This document shows positions 45,701 through 58,599 of a DNA stretch of 64,000 nucleotides, piece after piece. The DNA is taken from NCBI GenBank assembly GCA_023846275.1, contig CM043871.1, positions 32,456,569 through 32,520,568 of the forward strand. The letters are read 5' to 3'. Both the position numbers and the translations under genes were made by a program. The stretch comes from Vanilla planifolia. Its lineage: Eukaryota; Streptophyta; Magnoliopsida; Asparagales; Orchidaceae. Within the stretch, counting starts at the first letter, position 1; each line of letters starts with the position of its first letter. The notes beneath the pieces were generated by a model, which made no database searches, had not been told where the DNA came from, and saw only the letters and a program-made list of their open reading frames with translations.

Positions 45701-48700
45701 GCCCATTACGATGACAAGGATAACATGTGGAACAAAAACCTATGTCACAATAATCACCAATAATAGAGGTCAACTCAAAAGTAGGTGTACAAAGATCCAA
45801 ATCTTGCAACTACTCCACCAACAACACCAATACATCTAGTAGATCCCTTCCAAACCATCATCCATCTTGCACCAATGATAATGCAATTTGCCTAAACTAT
45901 GATCATCCTAGTCTAACAAACTACATCTTCGAAGAATCTCAATTTGTTGCTTGGTGATTCACTCTCTATTCGTTTGTTGTAAGCTAAGTAAGCTCCTTCA
46001 TGTGCCAACTCAAGGATATGATACCCACCCATATAGTTTGAGCCAAAGGATATGCCTTGCAAGTATGCCCATATAACGATGCCCTCATCATCACGGTCCT
46101 CAACGCAAATTCCCAAGTCCAACACCTACTATTGTTGTACATGGGCAGATTCATTAATATTATTTTCTTGTCTTGTTTCAACAATTGTACACAAGGCTTG
46201 ACCACCAAACTCCTTCCAAGAGTGCAACTTCTTAGATTCTCCAAATGATCCTCCCTCCTCAAGAGGAGAATTGCCATGCCCCAAACTCTTGGTGAAGGCG
46301 AAGAGCAAAAAAACCCACCAAGCAGATTTCACCATAGACCATATAGAATCAATCCAAAATGCCATCCTTGGATAATCTTCATTGAACAATATTCAAGCCA
46401 TTATTTCGCCATTCGTTATTTGCCTAAAATTTCTGACAAACATTGGAGTGGTAAACATCATTAACGATATACATGCAGCTAGGCAATCCTTTGAGTTATG
46501 TGAATGTGAACATGGCTGACAAGGAAGCCTCTCCAGTCAAACAACCAATAGTTTAGGGAGGATCTATTGTGGATGCTAATGGCCTCACCATAACTTGTCC
46601 AATATGCAATAATGCAAGTAGAATTTTAATCATTAATACTGATATCAATAGTGAACAATAGGTCCAAATGACTCCCCTACTTGAGCATTATTCTAATGAG
46701 TCTGCTTTTTTCACACATGAAGTGCCTGGCAATAATAGACGCATAGCATAGCACATACTAAATGTAACACTAGACATGTGGTCAATCAAGTAGGACACAA
46801 ACATTTGGTGTGGAGAAGCAAGAGGTCATCCTTGTCAAAGTAAACAAGTTGCTAGTAGTTAGATTTATATAGAAGATCCAATATCGAGACTAAGCAATGT
46901 TGTTCTGGTCAAGAATCACAAGAAGAAATGGTGAATGTAAATAAATTTTACTAACCACAATAGACTCTACCCAAAAGTCTCCAACCCATTTCCCAAAATT
47001 GATACGTTGGTCGAAGCCACCAAATCCACATAATCGAAGAAGATGAGACCTCAATCATTATTGATTTTGGTAACTTAAGCTATAAAATGATGCATTTTTA
47101 TTTGCAAAATGCAGTTTCCATGCACCAAAAGATGATCAATTTCATCTTCCGCAAGAAACAATGTTGGAACCTAGAAGCATATGCCAATGACATCTTGTTG
47201 AAAAAAAGGCTTGGCCAAAAACTTTTGGACCCTCGAAGAATACAAATGAAGTTAACCCAACCCAATGTATCTTCGACAGTATGTTCGGGAAGTTCCTTTG
47301 GTACTTAATATGTGCCAGAGGGATCAAAGCTATTCCCCTGAGCTCAAATGATCATTTGATTTTAATAATAAACTCTAAGTATTTTTTTCATAGTAATCTA
47401 ATATGCCTATCTAGTATGCCTTTCAGATCACTGAATAGATAGGTAGAAATGGCAATTATCATATCATGGAGTACAATAACAATTAAGCAAAGTTTATAGA
47501 AGTTATCAAATAACTCAAAGACACGAATTGATGAAACACTAAACGCAACATAAGTCTGTTACCAATACTTATGTATAAATTGCATTAATGCTTACCTTAG
47601 TTTAATCAAGCTTACACATATAGTTCATTAATTTATACACTTGCATATCAAAAGAATTTTTATTTAATCTTTACCTAAGTTGAACTTATTAGAATATATC
47701 GAAACTAAATATACTGAACTTATGACAAAAAATCAATATTACAATATAGATGTTATATGAATATTAGAATATTTCAAATGTAACTTTTCAGGAAACAAAC
47801 CTAGGAATTGCATAAACATGACCTTAGATACATCATGATCATCATTAGTTCAAATATAAAATCATTTAGATGAATTTTAATCATTTGAACTCCTACGATA
47901 ATAAAGTAAAGCAATCAAATTTTATAAACAAAAGGATCTTTGTCAAATGTGCTATTGGACTGTCTAATCTAGAGTTCAATGAACATCAGTACCTCCAACA
48001 AAAAAGATTTGTTGCTTAATATTAGGTCATTATTACGTTTATCTATCAAAAGGTAATTTGATCCATAGTTCGATGATTGGTCCGATGGTAGTTGAATCAT
48101 CCAAGACTTAATTCAATAAATAGTCAACATTAGTAAAAAAAACCAGATTTCCAACAAATAATCATCAGACTATTCAATAGGCATCCAAAATTGTGTGCAA
48201 TATTTGTAGAATCATTTGTTAAAATTTAAAATAAAAATGAGTTCTATTGAAAGACCATCAAACTGTCCAATAAAAATTTTAACAACAAAATGCATATTAT
48301 CTAGTCAAACAGTTAATCTAATAAATTTAGTAGATCAGGAATGACCTAATTAGACCATCTGATACCTTGACATAATGATCCAAGATGTACATGTTAAAGC
48401 TCTAATGAATAGTACAAAAAACAGATACTTGGCTCAAACAAAAGAGTAAACTTTAAGCAAGACTAAGAAAAACTAGCTTAGTGTTGAGACGTACAACAAA
48501 AACTAAACAATAATAATCATATTGTATAAATTGCCATCCTTATCATGTAGAATTTATAAGACTCCAAATTACATTAGCAAAGCTATACTCTAAATATTTT
48601 TCCTTTCTTGCAAGGTCACTCTAGAATATTTTGAAATACACACAAGAAGAATTGTTATGCATTATTATGCATCCATTCATTCTTTCATTCCTGCATAATC

Positions 48701-51700
48701 TCTTGATTGCTTTGGTAACATCTAACTCAAATCTATGTCATAATCGTTTTATATCTCTCAAGAAAAATTCGGTTATGGTTCCACATCTGAAATTATTGGT
48801 ATGTGAGTGATGCCTTTGGCTTGATTTGTGAGAAAGGGAGAGCCTATCAAGGGTTTGGTGTCGAGGGAATTGTAAAAGCCTTACTCATGACCTAGTTTTA
48901 AAGGGAATTTGTATAGCCGTGCTCCAAAGCATAATGTTGGAGAGACTTGGGCTTGTGCTTTTGCCTTGTATAAAATAGTATACATAAAGGCTTCTTCATT
49001 TATTAAAGAAGAGATTGGATATTGTTAGGCCCAAGCAGGTTGCTTGGGATGGAAATAAGGTTAATAGCCAAACCACTTTAAAATGTATAGTCTTCACTTT
49101 CCTACATTTTATTTCTATATTCTTCCTTTACATGCTAACAATTCTATAATCATTTTTAAGCAAGTTATATGATTCTTGTACAAAAATGGGATAACCATTC
49201 ACCCCCTTCTTAGATGTGAGCCAACACCAAGACATGCTATCATTGAAGACCATTCCGAACATCTAGAAGCTCACTAATCAGGTAACTACTCTGACTCATT
49301 TCATGTTGATGTCTAGAGCGAAGTGTCTACCATTCTTTAAAGCACTCCATGCCCAGAAAAGGTCTATCTAAATGGCAAAATGCAAGGAAGCTTCCCAAAT
49401 GTTAAAGCTATATATGGTTGTTGATCCTTTGAGCTCTCCACAACCTAAGGAGACATTTCTAATTTATTTAAGATCTTATGTTGAAGTGCCTTGCATTATT
49501 CTTGTTCAAGAAGGAGGCATTGTCTAGAAGCTAGCATATTGTCTTTCGTAGCCAAGGAGTAAGACATCATGTCATTGAAAGTCCTTGGCTCTCTCCATGA
49601 CAAACAAAAGCTCCAACCCTACTTCTAGGCTCCTTAAATCAGTGTGATGATCGATCACCCGCTCAAATGCATCTTTCTATGCCTCATGGACCTGACTAAC
49701 CCTAAAAATGGGCCATCAAACTAAATGAGTTCAATATCGAGTACTTCCCATCTCGTGGTCAAACTATACATCCCCCACATAGAAATCTAGAAATTCGATT
49801 AATTTACCAAGAATGGTATCGAGGAATCGATACGAGGAACTGACTAAACTAACCCACCCCACCCCATCGACAATGAACATTCGGCTTGCTCCATTCAGGA
49901 TGGACAAACTGGCTAGTTTTTATAGGACTGATAACTTTGCCCCTTTAAGGAAAAAATGATAACTCCAACAAAAAATCGCATGCTACATTTTGATTGAAAG
50001 ACAGCAATATCACCAATCTTTCAGTGGAATCTTACTTAAGTCAAATAGATCCTACACTAGAATCATGAAGATGAATGCGTGGCGAGCAAAACAAAGGCAA
50101 GTCCTTGGCCACTTGAGCAATCTACCAAGACCACTACTGGGTGGGGATTGTGCAAGATGCTACGGATTACACATGCCAATGCGTTCAATGCTAGTTGCAT
50201 AACCTATTCAACGCTAATCAGTGGTCGTGCCCCAATTAATTGATTCATCCTAGTCGTTTGTGCTTTGCAGAATGGATTTTTGTAGCACACTTCCCAAGCT
50301 TCTTATGGCCAACATGTCCTTTTGGTCCTAGTTGATTAATTACCAAGCAGGTTAAGGCCAAACCATTTTGAAGAATGAAGAGCCAATAATGTGTATATTC
50401 CTTTGGTTTGACATTGTGCGCAACTTTGGTTTGCAATGCCCATCATCGAGGACAATGACTGATCATTCACCAACGTAGAAGTTCAACACTCCTACAAAAA
50501 CAAAATCAGCCTCAATAAAGCATTAGTGTATCATCCCCACACCAACAACCAAAACAAAGTAGCCAACCAAAGGGTATTGGACACCTCCACACATGCCTAG
50601 ATGAGAGTACGCAGTCAAACTACACAAAGTGCAATGGATGTGCTGCAACATGCACACCACGATTATCAAACAGAAGCCAATTTTGCTCTTATACAACTCA
50701 GAAACCATTCTTCTTATCGAGACGAATGTGTTCTCGTCAAGAATTGAGAAAGTGGCAAACTTTCTTAAAGATAAACTAGTCGAATGAGACATCAAGAACA
50801 TCAAATCATGCCTACAAGACCTTGACTTGCTTAAACAAACCAAGTTGCAAGTAGCACTCTAACAGGCCTCTATCCAACCAACTCATCAAGAGATATATAA
50901 CAAGCATCTTAACAAGGTCCTACACAAAACTAAGCCTACACAAAACCAAGATCAACCAAGGTATTTCTCGAGTGATCGAGCTCAACCAATCTTGGCAAAG
51001 GCTCATTCGTGACCAAGAAAGAGGTAGGACCAAATGCTTTTCAACTAAAAAACAAGCTTTGGAAGGTCCTGCCACACGCTTGAAGCAGCAATAATTTTTG
51101 CATGTTTTGCACTTAGCCTTTTCCTTTCGAGTCATACTTAAAGATTGTCACTCTCTACATTATAATTAAGTCCATCACTAGTTTGGACATCTTTGGCCCA
51201 GCCAACCCCATTCAATGTTCATGTTTCAAGTCCCTTTTGCATCGGTTTTACTCAGCTAAGAATCTTGATCAGGCCACAAGTTTGCCTCTCCCTAAGCAAG
51301 ATAGCCAATGATTGGTTGGGTTCCAACCAAATGCCCCAACTCTAGGGTTTTGCAAAATTCTAATCCATTACAACAAACCCACCTAATTTAATTAGTCTCC
51401 CAATCCTCATTATCGTCATTGGAGACTCCACCTAATTTCACCACAAGCTCACATTGCACCATGCTGATCCAAGTACCAAGCTCTGCTCTACTCAATGTTG
51501 AGCATAACCCTTTGGCCCATTCATCTCAACTAAGTCTCTCAATCAAAGCTACATCGCTAACCCTCTTTGAGCACTAACTTGTCTACCAAATCGTGTTGAC
51601 CGTTAAATCTCATGAATTGGTTTACTTCTCTATTTTAATTTAGGCTAACTAGTTGAATATCCTAGTCAAGTCAAGTCACTAAGAGATCTCTTTCAAGTTT

Positions 51701-54700
51701 GGTAAAAGCTAAGCCTCTTGTGTTCACAAAAATGAGGAAATCATGCCCAAAATACCATGGTGTGAAATTCCAAGTAAAATCCTTAAGAGAAAGAATACTC
51801 TAGCTTCAATAAATTCATTTGAACATATACATGCCCATAAAGAAAAGCAAAGCAAAAAGTTTTACTAGTAACTAAGTAGACAAATCTGATTTACTCCTTA
51901 CCACTCTCATCGCAATTCTCCACGCCATCCTCCTGGGCGAAACCCTTTCCTCTTCAATCTTGCATCTTTGGTGGAGAACCCAATGGCACTAATGGCGATC
52001 AGATAACAAGTCACCTAGTCCTCCATAGGCATCAAGAAAGGTTCTAGTCAGATAAGTGCAGCTGGCAAGCGTAAGGGATCAGATTTCAATCTGATCAACT
52101 TCTATTAGAACAACTTCTGTCACTTTCCGCTTTAGCCATAGAAGCCAATTGGCTCACTCCTATTAGCTTGATAGTTTGGAATATGTAGACAAACTCCTAA
52201 GTTGCCTTTTATTTTTCCATTATTGCATCACTCTGGCTTCCATTGCAACCAAGCCCTCATTGAAGCATATGCTTGGACTACTATATTCTCTAAATGAAGA
52301 GCAACAAACTTCTTAACTAGTTTGTTATTCCTTTCCTCGACGGCAAAACTCGCCAAGAGGTTCTTTTCGTCCGTCCAATAAAGACTTTTTGTCTCCAAAA
52401 CCTTTTAGACAACTAGATCTTGCTAAACCTTCACACTGCCTATTCTCTCCACCATGACTAACGCATCCCAAAGTTGCATTATTTCCTTATTCTGCATGCC
52501 AGCCAGCTATAGGAAGCATCCTGCTTTTTTTTTGGTCCCCACTCAATTGAGGGGCCCCTCTTACAACCCAAGAAGTCTAATGCCAATCCATGAGAAACAA
52601 GTCAAACAAATGTATTAAGCAACAATCATTCACCAAACGAATGACGTGTATCAACCTTTTTTTGGCTGGACCAATTGTTCCATCGCCTCCTGAACAAGGT
52701 CAACTACATAAGGTCAACTACATAGGTGCTCTTGAAGTATTCCAATAAGGAGACTAAGCTCATGAACTGTGCCCCTCTCTCAATGCTCAAGCTTTCCTAG
52801 CAAGAGAATCAAGTTGTCTGTTGAGAACTTCAAAATTGAAGGGGTCACCAATCCAAAACAAAGCTCCAACTAAGATGTAGATGTTGTACTCCTAGCCCCC
52901 TGATCATCCTCGACAATCACCTGATAACCACAACCTCACCCTGGTATGGGTATAAGAGACCAAAGCCCATATAACCCATATCTTCGCACAACAGAGCGCT
53001 CGTTCAAAAGGTTTTGCCACTTGTTACTACACTAATTCCCAATAAACCCACTATGATATACTGTGTCTGTAGCACCTATTGTTGATCCTAAATTCCACCA
53101 ATAAAGTAGAAATTTGTCTAGTTGACTTGAGTAAGTTTCAATGGAAGAAGCACCAACCCTTCACCTCTTTTGTGGCCACCTTATTTCCTGGCTTGTTCCT
53201 TTGCCACACAATTAATAGATGAAGATCAATTATAAGAAGATCAGATCTAAAGGCTCCACAAAAAGGCCTTTCAAGCCCAACTTCTCCTTGATCAGGTTTA
53301 GCTCCCTCCCAATCCACTCTATATTCTCCATCTCCACTTCTTCGCCTAGCTAGAGGTACAAAGCCACATCCTCTACCAAGCTAGTATGCTAAAGTTGTTG
53401 GTCTAGCCCCAAAGACAATTGGCTAGCCTCTCCAACTCCAATTCCTATACAACCTCATGCCCAACAATGCACTCAAGAGACCTTCTCATCCTACACTCAA
53501 CCAAAGTCTAGAAAATGGTCCAAATGAATTCTATGAACCACAAAGAAATGTATGTTAGCACTATAACCACCTTAACCCATGCATGAAAAGGACGTTGCCA
53601 CCAAAATTTGTGATGTTTGCTAAGTGGAAGTGTATCTAGAAAAGGTCTATGTACCACTCTTTGTTCTTTTGCCTCAAGAACTGGATTATATACTTGACAA
53701 TGATGATGACATTTGGAGAAGTTTAAACAAACATCAGACCATAGTGCCGAAGGATATTCATTTAGTGCTATTCAAACGACAAGGATGACCATGGAACCAA
53801 AATTCCCTTTCTTCTACCTTCACTCTAAGCCAAGTTCTCATATCCAATTCTACCTTCAAGCTATAGCTGCTTACACAACCTCAATGTTCCCCTCATTAGC
53901 TTGGTCACAAGTAATGACCAAGCTATTCTCCTTTAGTTCCCATTTTTTTGAGAGCTTAACCTGATAGTCAGTTTCTTTGTTCTTTACCCTAGGAGTGGAC
54001 CTTGATAGAGAGCCTTACCACATCACTCTTTTTTGTCAACACGCTGGTTACCTTAACCCAAACAACTCATCATCCACATCCATGGGTAAAACTCCAAGTT
54101 CGATCTACGTATATCTTGCCCAAAATTACTTCAATGAGCAAGGAAAGCATGCGTCAACTGCCTCATTAAGAAGTGAAGTCAAGGGCTTCCAACTCTTTCA
54201 TTACTTGTCCAACCCTAAGTGGGACAATTAGAGTCAAAGAGCCTTATATGCGCTAAAAACATGCTTCATTCTTCTTCTATTGTCATTTGCTCCTTGGCCC
54301 GTCTATCTTCCTCCACCTCCCACACTACTAAAGGCAACATCCTCTTCGTTATAGTTCGGCTTCCCATTGTTCTGATAACTAACGTTTTCCCGACAACTAT
54401 GGTGGAAGGTCCTTCTTTGTCAACTCCATTAAGGCAAGGACTTCTCCCATCATGTTCAAACCCATTGCTAGAAGTGCTACAAACCAACTATCACTTAAGT
54501 TTTCCCCTGATCAAACATAACAAGCTTTGCTCCCCTTCTTTCATATTTCAACATTTCTTATGTATAATAATTAGAATAGTTGTGTTTTGATGGACTCACA
54601 TAAATGTCCTCATCCATCAAAACAATGGTCATCTATTAACCCAATTATTACTTCTCTTTTATCTATTCTTTATTTGTGATTCCCATCAAACGTGATTGCT

Positions 54701-57091
54701 TCTTGGTCTCCTTGGGACTCCATTAATCCAATTTCGTTCCACTATTCTCTAGCTACCTTGCTCGAATCTACCAAAGCGAGGGTAGCCAGTAGAACTTCCA
54801 AACCAGTTGTCCTTTCCCTCACCCAAGCTCCACTCCCTTCTCACCTTGCAATCAATCCAATCTAGCCACATTCTTCCCCAGACTGACAAACCTTTATCTT
54901 AGCTTGAGCACTTTGACCAATTCTTCTTCTTAGCCATTCAATCATGACCTTTTCATACATCGGAAGATCTAAGTAATCTAAAACCATCAAATGTTGCAAG
55001 ATCCCTAACTAATTTGTCTCCCTCCAAGACTTCACCAGCCTACCACATTGGCTTGCAATATCCATCCTTTCCATTCACTTCGTTACTTTATAAAGCCATT
55101 TCCATTGCAAACAAGATCTACCTGATTTCGAGTGTTGCACACTCCATAGCTTTCACACACTAACTGTCATATAAAGGCTTATAACTCTCCACTTATTATC
55201 CCTCTATTTCTTTCTTATTCTTGTCATAATAGAGAGTTGTGTTCCAATAAAGTCACCTTTGTCATTACCTATGAGAGGAAGAGAAGACCAACTGGCATTT
55301 GTGGTTGTAGTTTGTCAACTTAAAAGTTATTTCGTATTACTGACTTTTGTGTGTTCATTCCTACACACAAACATAAGATAAATGCCTCTACATGTGTTGA
55401 GAATCATCTCTAACATCAACAATAATTGATACATTGTTCAATAAATGAGATCAAAAGGAACTCCACAAGATTGAAGATGCATTATATATAAGTTATAAAA
55501 GATGGGGATATAATTTCTAAAAATTAAAACAAAGATTGTTAATTTAAAGAAATGTTTTTAAATAATTTCAATATGAGATCATAAAGGCTTAAAAATAAAC
55601 TTTAAAACAAAATAATTAAATTGAGCACCCAAGTTTTTGCTCATTTGCCAAGGGTTCGCACTAAAACAACACCCATCCAAAAAAATATTAAGGAAAAGTT
55701 TAACCATCCAAAAGGCATAGAATACCTTCGAAGGAAAATTGCATGCTTCCAAGAGCTCTAGTGTCAAGAAAACAAACTTTAATTTTAAGCCCAACAATAA
55801 ACTTAGTGGTCACCTCAAAATACAAAAGTATTTCGTAGATTGTAATATTAATGTGTGAAGCTTTTATGAATTGTGCAAATATTCATATACTATTTTTTAA
55901 CTTTTTCTCAAAAACAAAAGTTAAAAACAAAATGCAAATGATCATTTATAAGATCAAATGCCCAAAATCTAATTAAAAATCAAGGTATAGTTTAAATTAT
56001 TTAAATTCTCACATCCTTATTAAAGAAAGGAACAAAATAAGCATCATTATCTGTAAAAACAATTCTTTGGATTATTTAATAGCTAAAAGCAAAAGGATAT
56101 GAATCAAAATACAAGCATACAATTTTGCAAATCTTGAAGAGCACTATTGTATGACAAAATGATTCGATGAGCCATTTTAGGATAGGATGATACAAAAAAT
56201 TTGAAAAAAAAGAGTAATGATTTTTCATATACAAAAATGAATCAACAAAATTTCTTAAGATCATATCAAAACAATGTGACAATAAGAGTAAATTTTCTTT
56301 TTTTTTTATTTACAAAAAAATTATCAAAATTACTTAAGATGACAACACAAAGTAATAAAAGAATACTATTTTATTGACATCCATAAACAACCTCTATCAA
56401 CTATAACATTAAGAAATACAAATGGTTTGCCATTCATTATTTACATGTGACAAAAAAATATTTGAGAAACTATCATAAACAAAAATGAATTAAGAAGTTT
56501 TCTTACAATGACAACAAAAAAATTCAAAGAATAAGAGTATTGCTTTACTCCTTACTATACACCAAATAATAAAAGATTATTAATTTACTCCTAACCATAC
56601 ATCCTTATTATCAACAACATCAAGAAAACATAACAGCCATTAAAATCACTAGGTTTAACTCACCATTAATGTATTTACATACAAAAAAAAGATTCCATGC
56701 CTCAGTAACACTTGTTGAATAAAAACTTCCAGCCCTACAACAAATATTTCCCCTAACTAAACCACATGTTGAAAACAAACTTGTGCATTATAAAAGACAT
56801 ATGCATGCAAAACTGAATACCAACTACAGTTAACAGACTATTAATTTGGCAGTAAATCTATACCCAACACATACGTCAACTAGTACTATTTATCTTAAAC
56901 TTACTCCACAACGAAACACAGAAACCAACCACTAATGTTATATCAAGTATTCCCTTCAATAAATAGACAAGGATGAAAGCAATTCATATTAAAGTGATAC
57001 AAAAACCTCCCATAACAACATTCAACACAAAAACACAGAGAGAAGGAAAAGCTGTGCTCATGAGGTTAGTGTCATACCTTCTAGAATTCAT
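39646..57091 (-). CDS. BET1-like Qc-SNARE (ER-Golgi vesicle fusion), 5 exons
   Basis: The coding exons on the minus strand are 57078-57091, 42007-42154, 39948-40004, 39805-39864 and 39646-39735. Every junction has GT/AG borders, and the joined frame gives 122 residues, the length of plant BET1 proteins. It starts MNSRRDYRSGRAALFDGIEE. The N-terminal ASSYTSHEIDEHENDRAIDG region leads into the SNARE helix (about residues 41-100: LQDRVNILKR, LTGDIHEEVDSHNHMLDRM, SSRGVLSGTMDRF). It ends with a C-terminal membrane anchor (residues 104-120) and YYLTR. BET1 proteins are tail-anchored Qc-SNAREs acting with SEC22, MEMB and SYP3 partners in ER-Golgi traffic. It is BET11/BS14-like; the exact orthologue was not determined. 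The first exon is the only less certain piece. Intron 1 is 14,923 bases and full of transposons. Confidence 0.88.
39805..39864 (-). CDS. BET1-like gene, exon 4
   Basis: 60 nt encoding GHDMDSSRGVLSGTMDRFKM, with acceptor aactgtag and donor GTAAAA. The 83-base intron 3 separates it from exon 3. Confidence 0.93.
39948..40004 (-). CDS. BET1-like gene, exon 3
   Basis: 57 nt encoding LTGDIHEEVDSHNHMLDRM between acceptor ttgaacag and donor GTACCC. This is the centre of the SNARE motif; H66 sits where animal Bet1 has the layer-zero Gln. Confidence 0.93.
40005..42006 (-). other. Intron 2 of the BET1-like gene (2.0 kb)
   Basis: Bounded by GTAAGT and ttgaacag. It contains a run of A at about 40944-40963 and an A-rich run near 40371-40384. 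No gene or transposon coding is recognised; the short frames at 40857-41138 and 41510-41701 lack motifs. Confidence 0.85.
42007..42154 (-). CDS. BET1-like gene, exon 2
   Basis: 148 nt encoding residues 5 (part) to 54. Acceptor ttttatag|GGACTAT and donor AAAAGA|GTAAGT are both good matches to consensus. It carries the most characteristic family stretch, ALFDGIEEGGIRASS, and the start of the SNARE helix. Confidence 0.93.
42155..43779 (-). other. Intron 1 of the BET1-like gene, exon-2-proximal part
   Basis: AT-rich unique-looking sequence between exon 2 and the Tat-like LTR. The frames at 42188-42379 and 43014-43536 have no motif. A short near-repeat 'tgtagccattaaaaaaaagg' / 'tgtatccataaaaaaagctg' is at 43278 and 43319. 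Confidence 0.6.
43780..44690 (+). repeat. 5' LTR of Tat-like gypsy element 2
   Basis: Diverged partner of 54600-55421. 'gccaatcaaacattaccctt', 'atcaaatgttcaagatc' and the end 'aatcatctctgacatcaa' (44616-44633) have counterparts at 54934, 54989 and 55402. The left border is uncertain. After the LTR, 'aattggtggcaaa' (44700-44712) is a decayed form of the Tat-type primer site TTGGCGCC. The strong divergence between the LTRs means an old insertion. Confidence 0.6.
44691..50900 (+). pseudogene. Tat-like gypsy element 2, gag-pol relic in BET1 intron 1
   Basis: The gag part (about 45199-46500; starts MAASKVSNRATRAHQEY) is heavily broken and called only from position. RT is at about 46835-47330: EANKLL-like VNKLLVVRFI near 46845, then YKMMHFYLQNAVSMHQKMI at 47080 (family YKVMPFGLKNAGATYQRMV), LEAYANDILLKK (family VYVDDILVKS) and a GKFL/LICARGIKAIP end. 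After an inserted LTR, RNase H resumes: FFKALHAQKRSIWMAKCKEA near 49337, ISVMIDHPLK near 49640. Integrase relics are at about 50230-50880. It lies in sense with the window plus strand, antisense to the SNARE gene. Confidence 0.72.
47335..49215 (+). repeat. Copia-type LTR nested in the Tat-like element
   Basis: This interrupts the Tat pol frame between the RT end (GIKAIP) and RNase H. Its right part has the look of a copia LTR 3' end: 'tagagattggatattgttaggcc'-type sequence near 49010, 'gccaaaccactttaaaat' near 49063 and 'attcacccccttcttag' near 49195. Words with 'catcaaactgtccaa' and 'cagactattcaatagg' near 48170-48270 are also typical of such LTRs. No internal coding part was found, so this is a solo LTR or fragment. 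Borders are approximate. Confidence 0.6.
50901..54599. other. Long region between integrase and 3' LTR of Tat-like element 2
   Basis: Tat-clade elements often carry several kb, sometimes with extra or antisense reading frames, between integrase and 3' LTR. Here this interval is about 3.7 kb and GC-richer than most of the window. Three adjoining plus-strand frames at 53713-53964, 53977-54231 and 54219-54590 and one minus-strand frame at 54266-54487 exist, but none has a motif I recognise. Confidence 0.45.
54600..55421 (+). repeat. 3' LTR of Tat-like gypsy element 2
   Basis: Partner of the LTR at 43780-44690. It ends 'aatcatctctaacatcaaca' (55402-55421). The alignment is interrupted by many substitutions and indels. 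The left border is estimated from where similarity to the first LTR begins. Confidence 0.58.
55422..57077 (-). other. Intron 1 of the BET1-like gene, exon-1-proximal part
   Basis: AT-rich sequence between the Tat-like element and the 14-nt first coding exon, with the donor GTATGA at 57077-57072. The short minus-strand frames at 55579-55797 and 56076-56282 have no motif and are unlikely to be genes. Confidence 0.6.
57078..57091 (-). CDS. BET1-like gene, coding exon 1 (14 nt)
   Basis: The minus strand reads ATGAATTCTAGAAG|GTATGA, giving MNSR plus two bases of an Arg codon completed by the G of exon 2. The phase and the resulting MNSRRDYR start both fit the N-terminus of plant BET1 proteins (MN-x-RR). 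I found no other candidate of this form between here and exon 2. If it is wrong, translation could start at an in-frame ATG at 42174, giving an atypical N-terminus MWIFFYRD. Confidence 0.72.
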
Positions 57092-57500
57092 ACTCCCAGT
57101 TGACTCATAAATCATAAACAGTTCAACAAAAGCAATAACCAACCTAACATCACAACAATACGACCTTGTTAGAATTTGTTTTGCAGAAAATGTAAAAAAA
57201 TAAGATCACCATCAAAAGCCAGAGAATCACAAAAACAAATGTGAAGAAAAATCAGAAAAAACATCGCTAAAAAATCAGTGTGGCAATCCAATCAGAAACC
57301 AGGCAATACTGAATCAACCAATAAGACAAATCAAAACGTTAGATATGCTTAATCAGAGCATCTACATAGTTCCATTAGATGGTGGTGACAAAGTGGCAAT
57401 GGCATTGAGGCAAATCTATTCAATCTGTTCAATATTCAACCAATGTATTTCCATATTTTTAAAGACAGTTCAAGAATTATTCAAATTTTGAAATTTGTCA
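57092..57500 (-). promoter_or_regulatory. 5' leader and possible promoter side of the BET1-like gene
   Basis: This lies immediately upstream of the start codon on the minus strand. A pyrimidine-rich stretch followed by 'gatgttag' ends at about 57142, which could be the acceptor of a 5' UTR intron placing the promoter further away. No TATA element could be assigned with confidence. Confidence 0.3.
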
Positions 57501-58559
57501 AATTTGGAGATTGCAACTTCAATGATGGCTCTTGAAGTTATCTATGGGGATTTTTATATAGATCCAAGAGGGCAGGAAGAAAATCTATGCCAATCTTGTG
57601 TATTTTCACCTTGTATAAGTTCATTTTTGACTTTTCATCATAATATTCAAATTTAGAACCTATGGTTTTTGAAACCTATAAAAGGCAATTAGTGGCCAAG
57701 ACAGACAAATTTATCAAAGTGACAATGATCCTTAGATTCAAAAACAATAAATCACGTTTGAAGTGTAGTTCAACAAAAAGTGAATGAATTACTAGGAACA
57801 CATATTTTGACTTCTTAAAAAAATTATGTAAAAAAATATTTTAAAACAATTATATTGATAAACATGAGATTTTAATTTCATTTTACAATACATTCATATT
57901 TTTAATTTTTTTAAAAATGTAAAATACAAAATAAACAAAAATTGCAAAACACACTAATGATTCTTAGGTTATTTGACTTAAATTCAAACCTACATTCACC
58001 CTTAGCAAAACAAGATAAGAAAAAAAACCTATCAATATAAGCTTTTTTGTCAATAGATTGATAGACTAAACCTTCATAATAATGAAACAAAAGAGATGGG
58101 CCACAATGATCATAAAAAGAAATAAAATCAACAATAAAAAAAGAAAACGGCGACATAGAACCATACTCAATGCAACAACAATCCTATGCTTGATGAAATG
58201 TTTAAAAAGACACAAGTGTGTTATCATTTTACTTGAATCAAATTAAAAAATAAAAAAAATAAGATTTTACTAATTTAAGAAGAAAGGATAATTTAAAGCT
58301 CGATGAATAAAAGACCTGGCAAATAGAAGCAATGATAAACACCGTTGCTAATCTTAAATATTATGACCTGAAATGATTCTTCAATTTTTATCACATTTTC
58401 ATCAATAAAACATGTTCCAAAAATCTACTATTCATAAACATTTTACAACTGCTTAAAAAAGTTATCAAATAACCCAAATAAACATTACTATTTAATTTAA
58501 TTAAATGGTAGGTGACATATGTTTTATTTTTATAATGGGTCCATTATTTTGAATTTAAT
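57501..58559. other. AT-rich intergenic sequence
   Basis: No gene recognised. The minus-strand frame 57911-58156 is low-complexity, rich in Phe and Ser, and probably chance. Confidence 0.4.
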
Positions 58560-58599
58560 AACGACTATTCGAGAATAATGATTGGTTGAATGTAATCAG

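Noticed and set aside
46057..46389. Several frames on both strands near 46 kb
   Set aside because: They fall in the broken gag region of the Tat-like element; they overlap one another and none matches a known domain.
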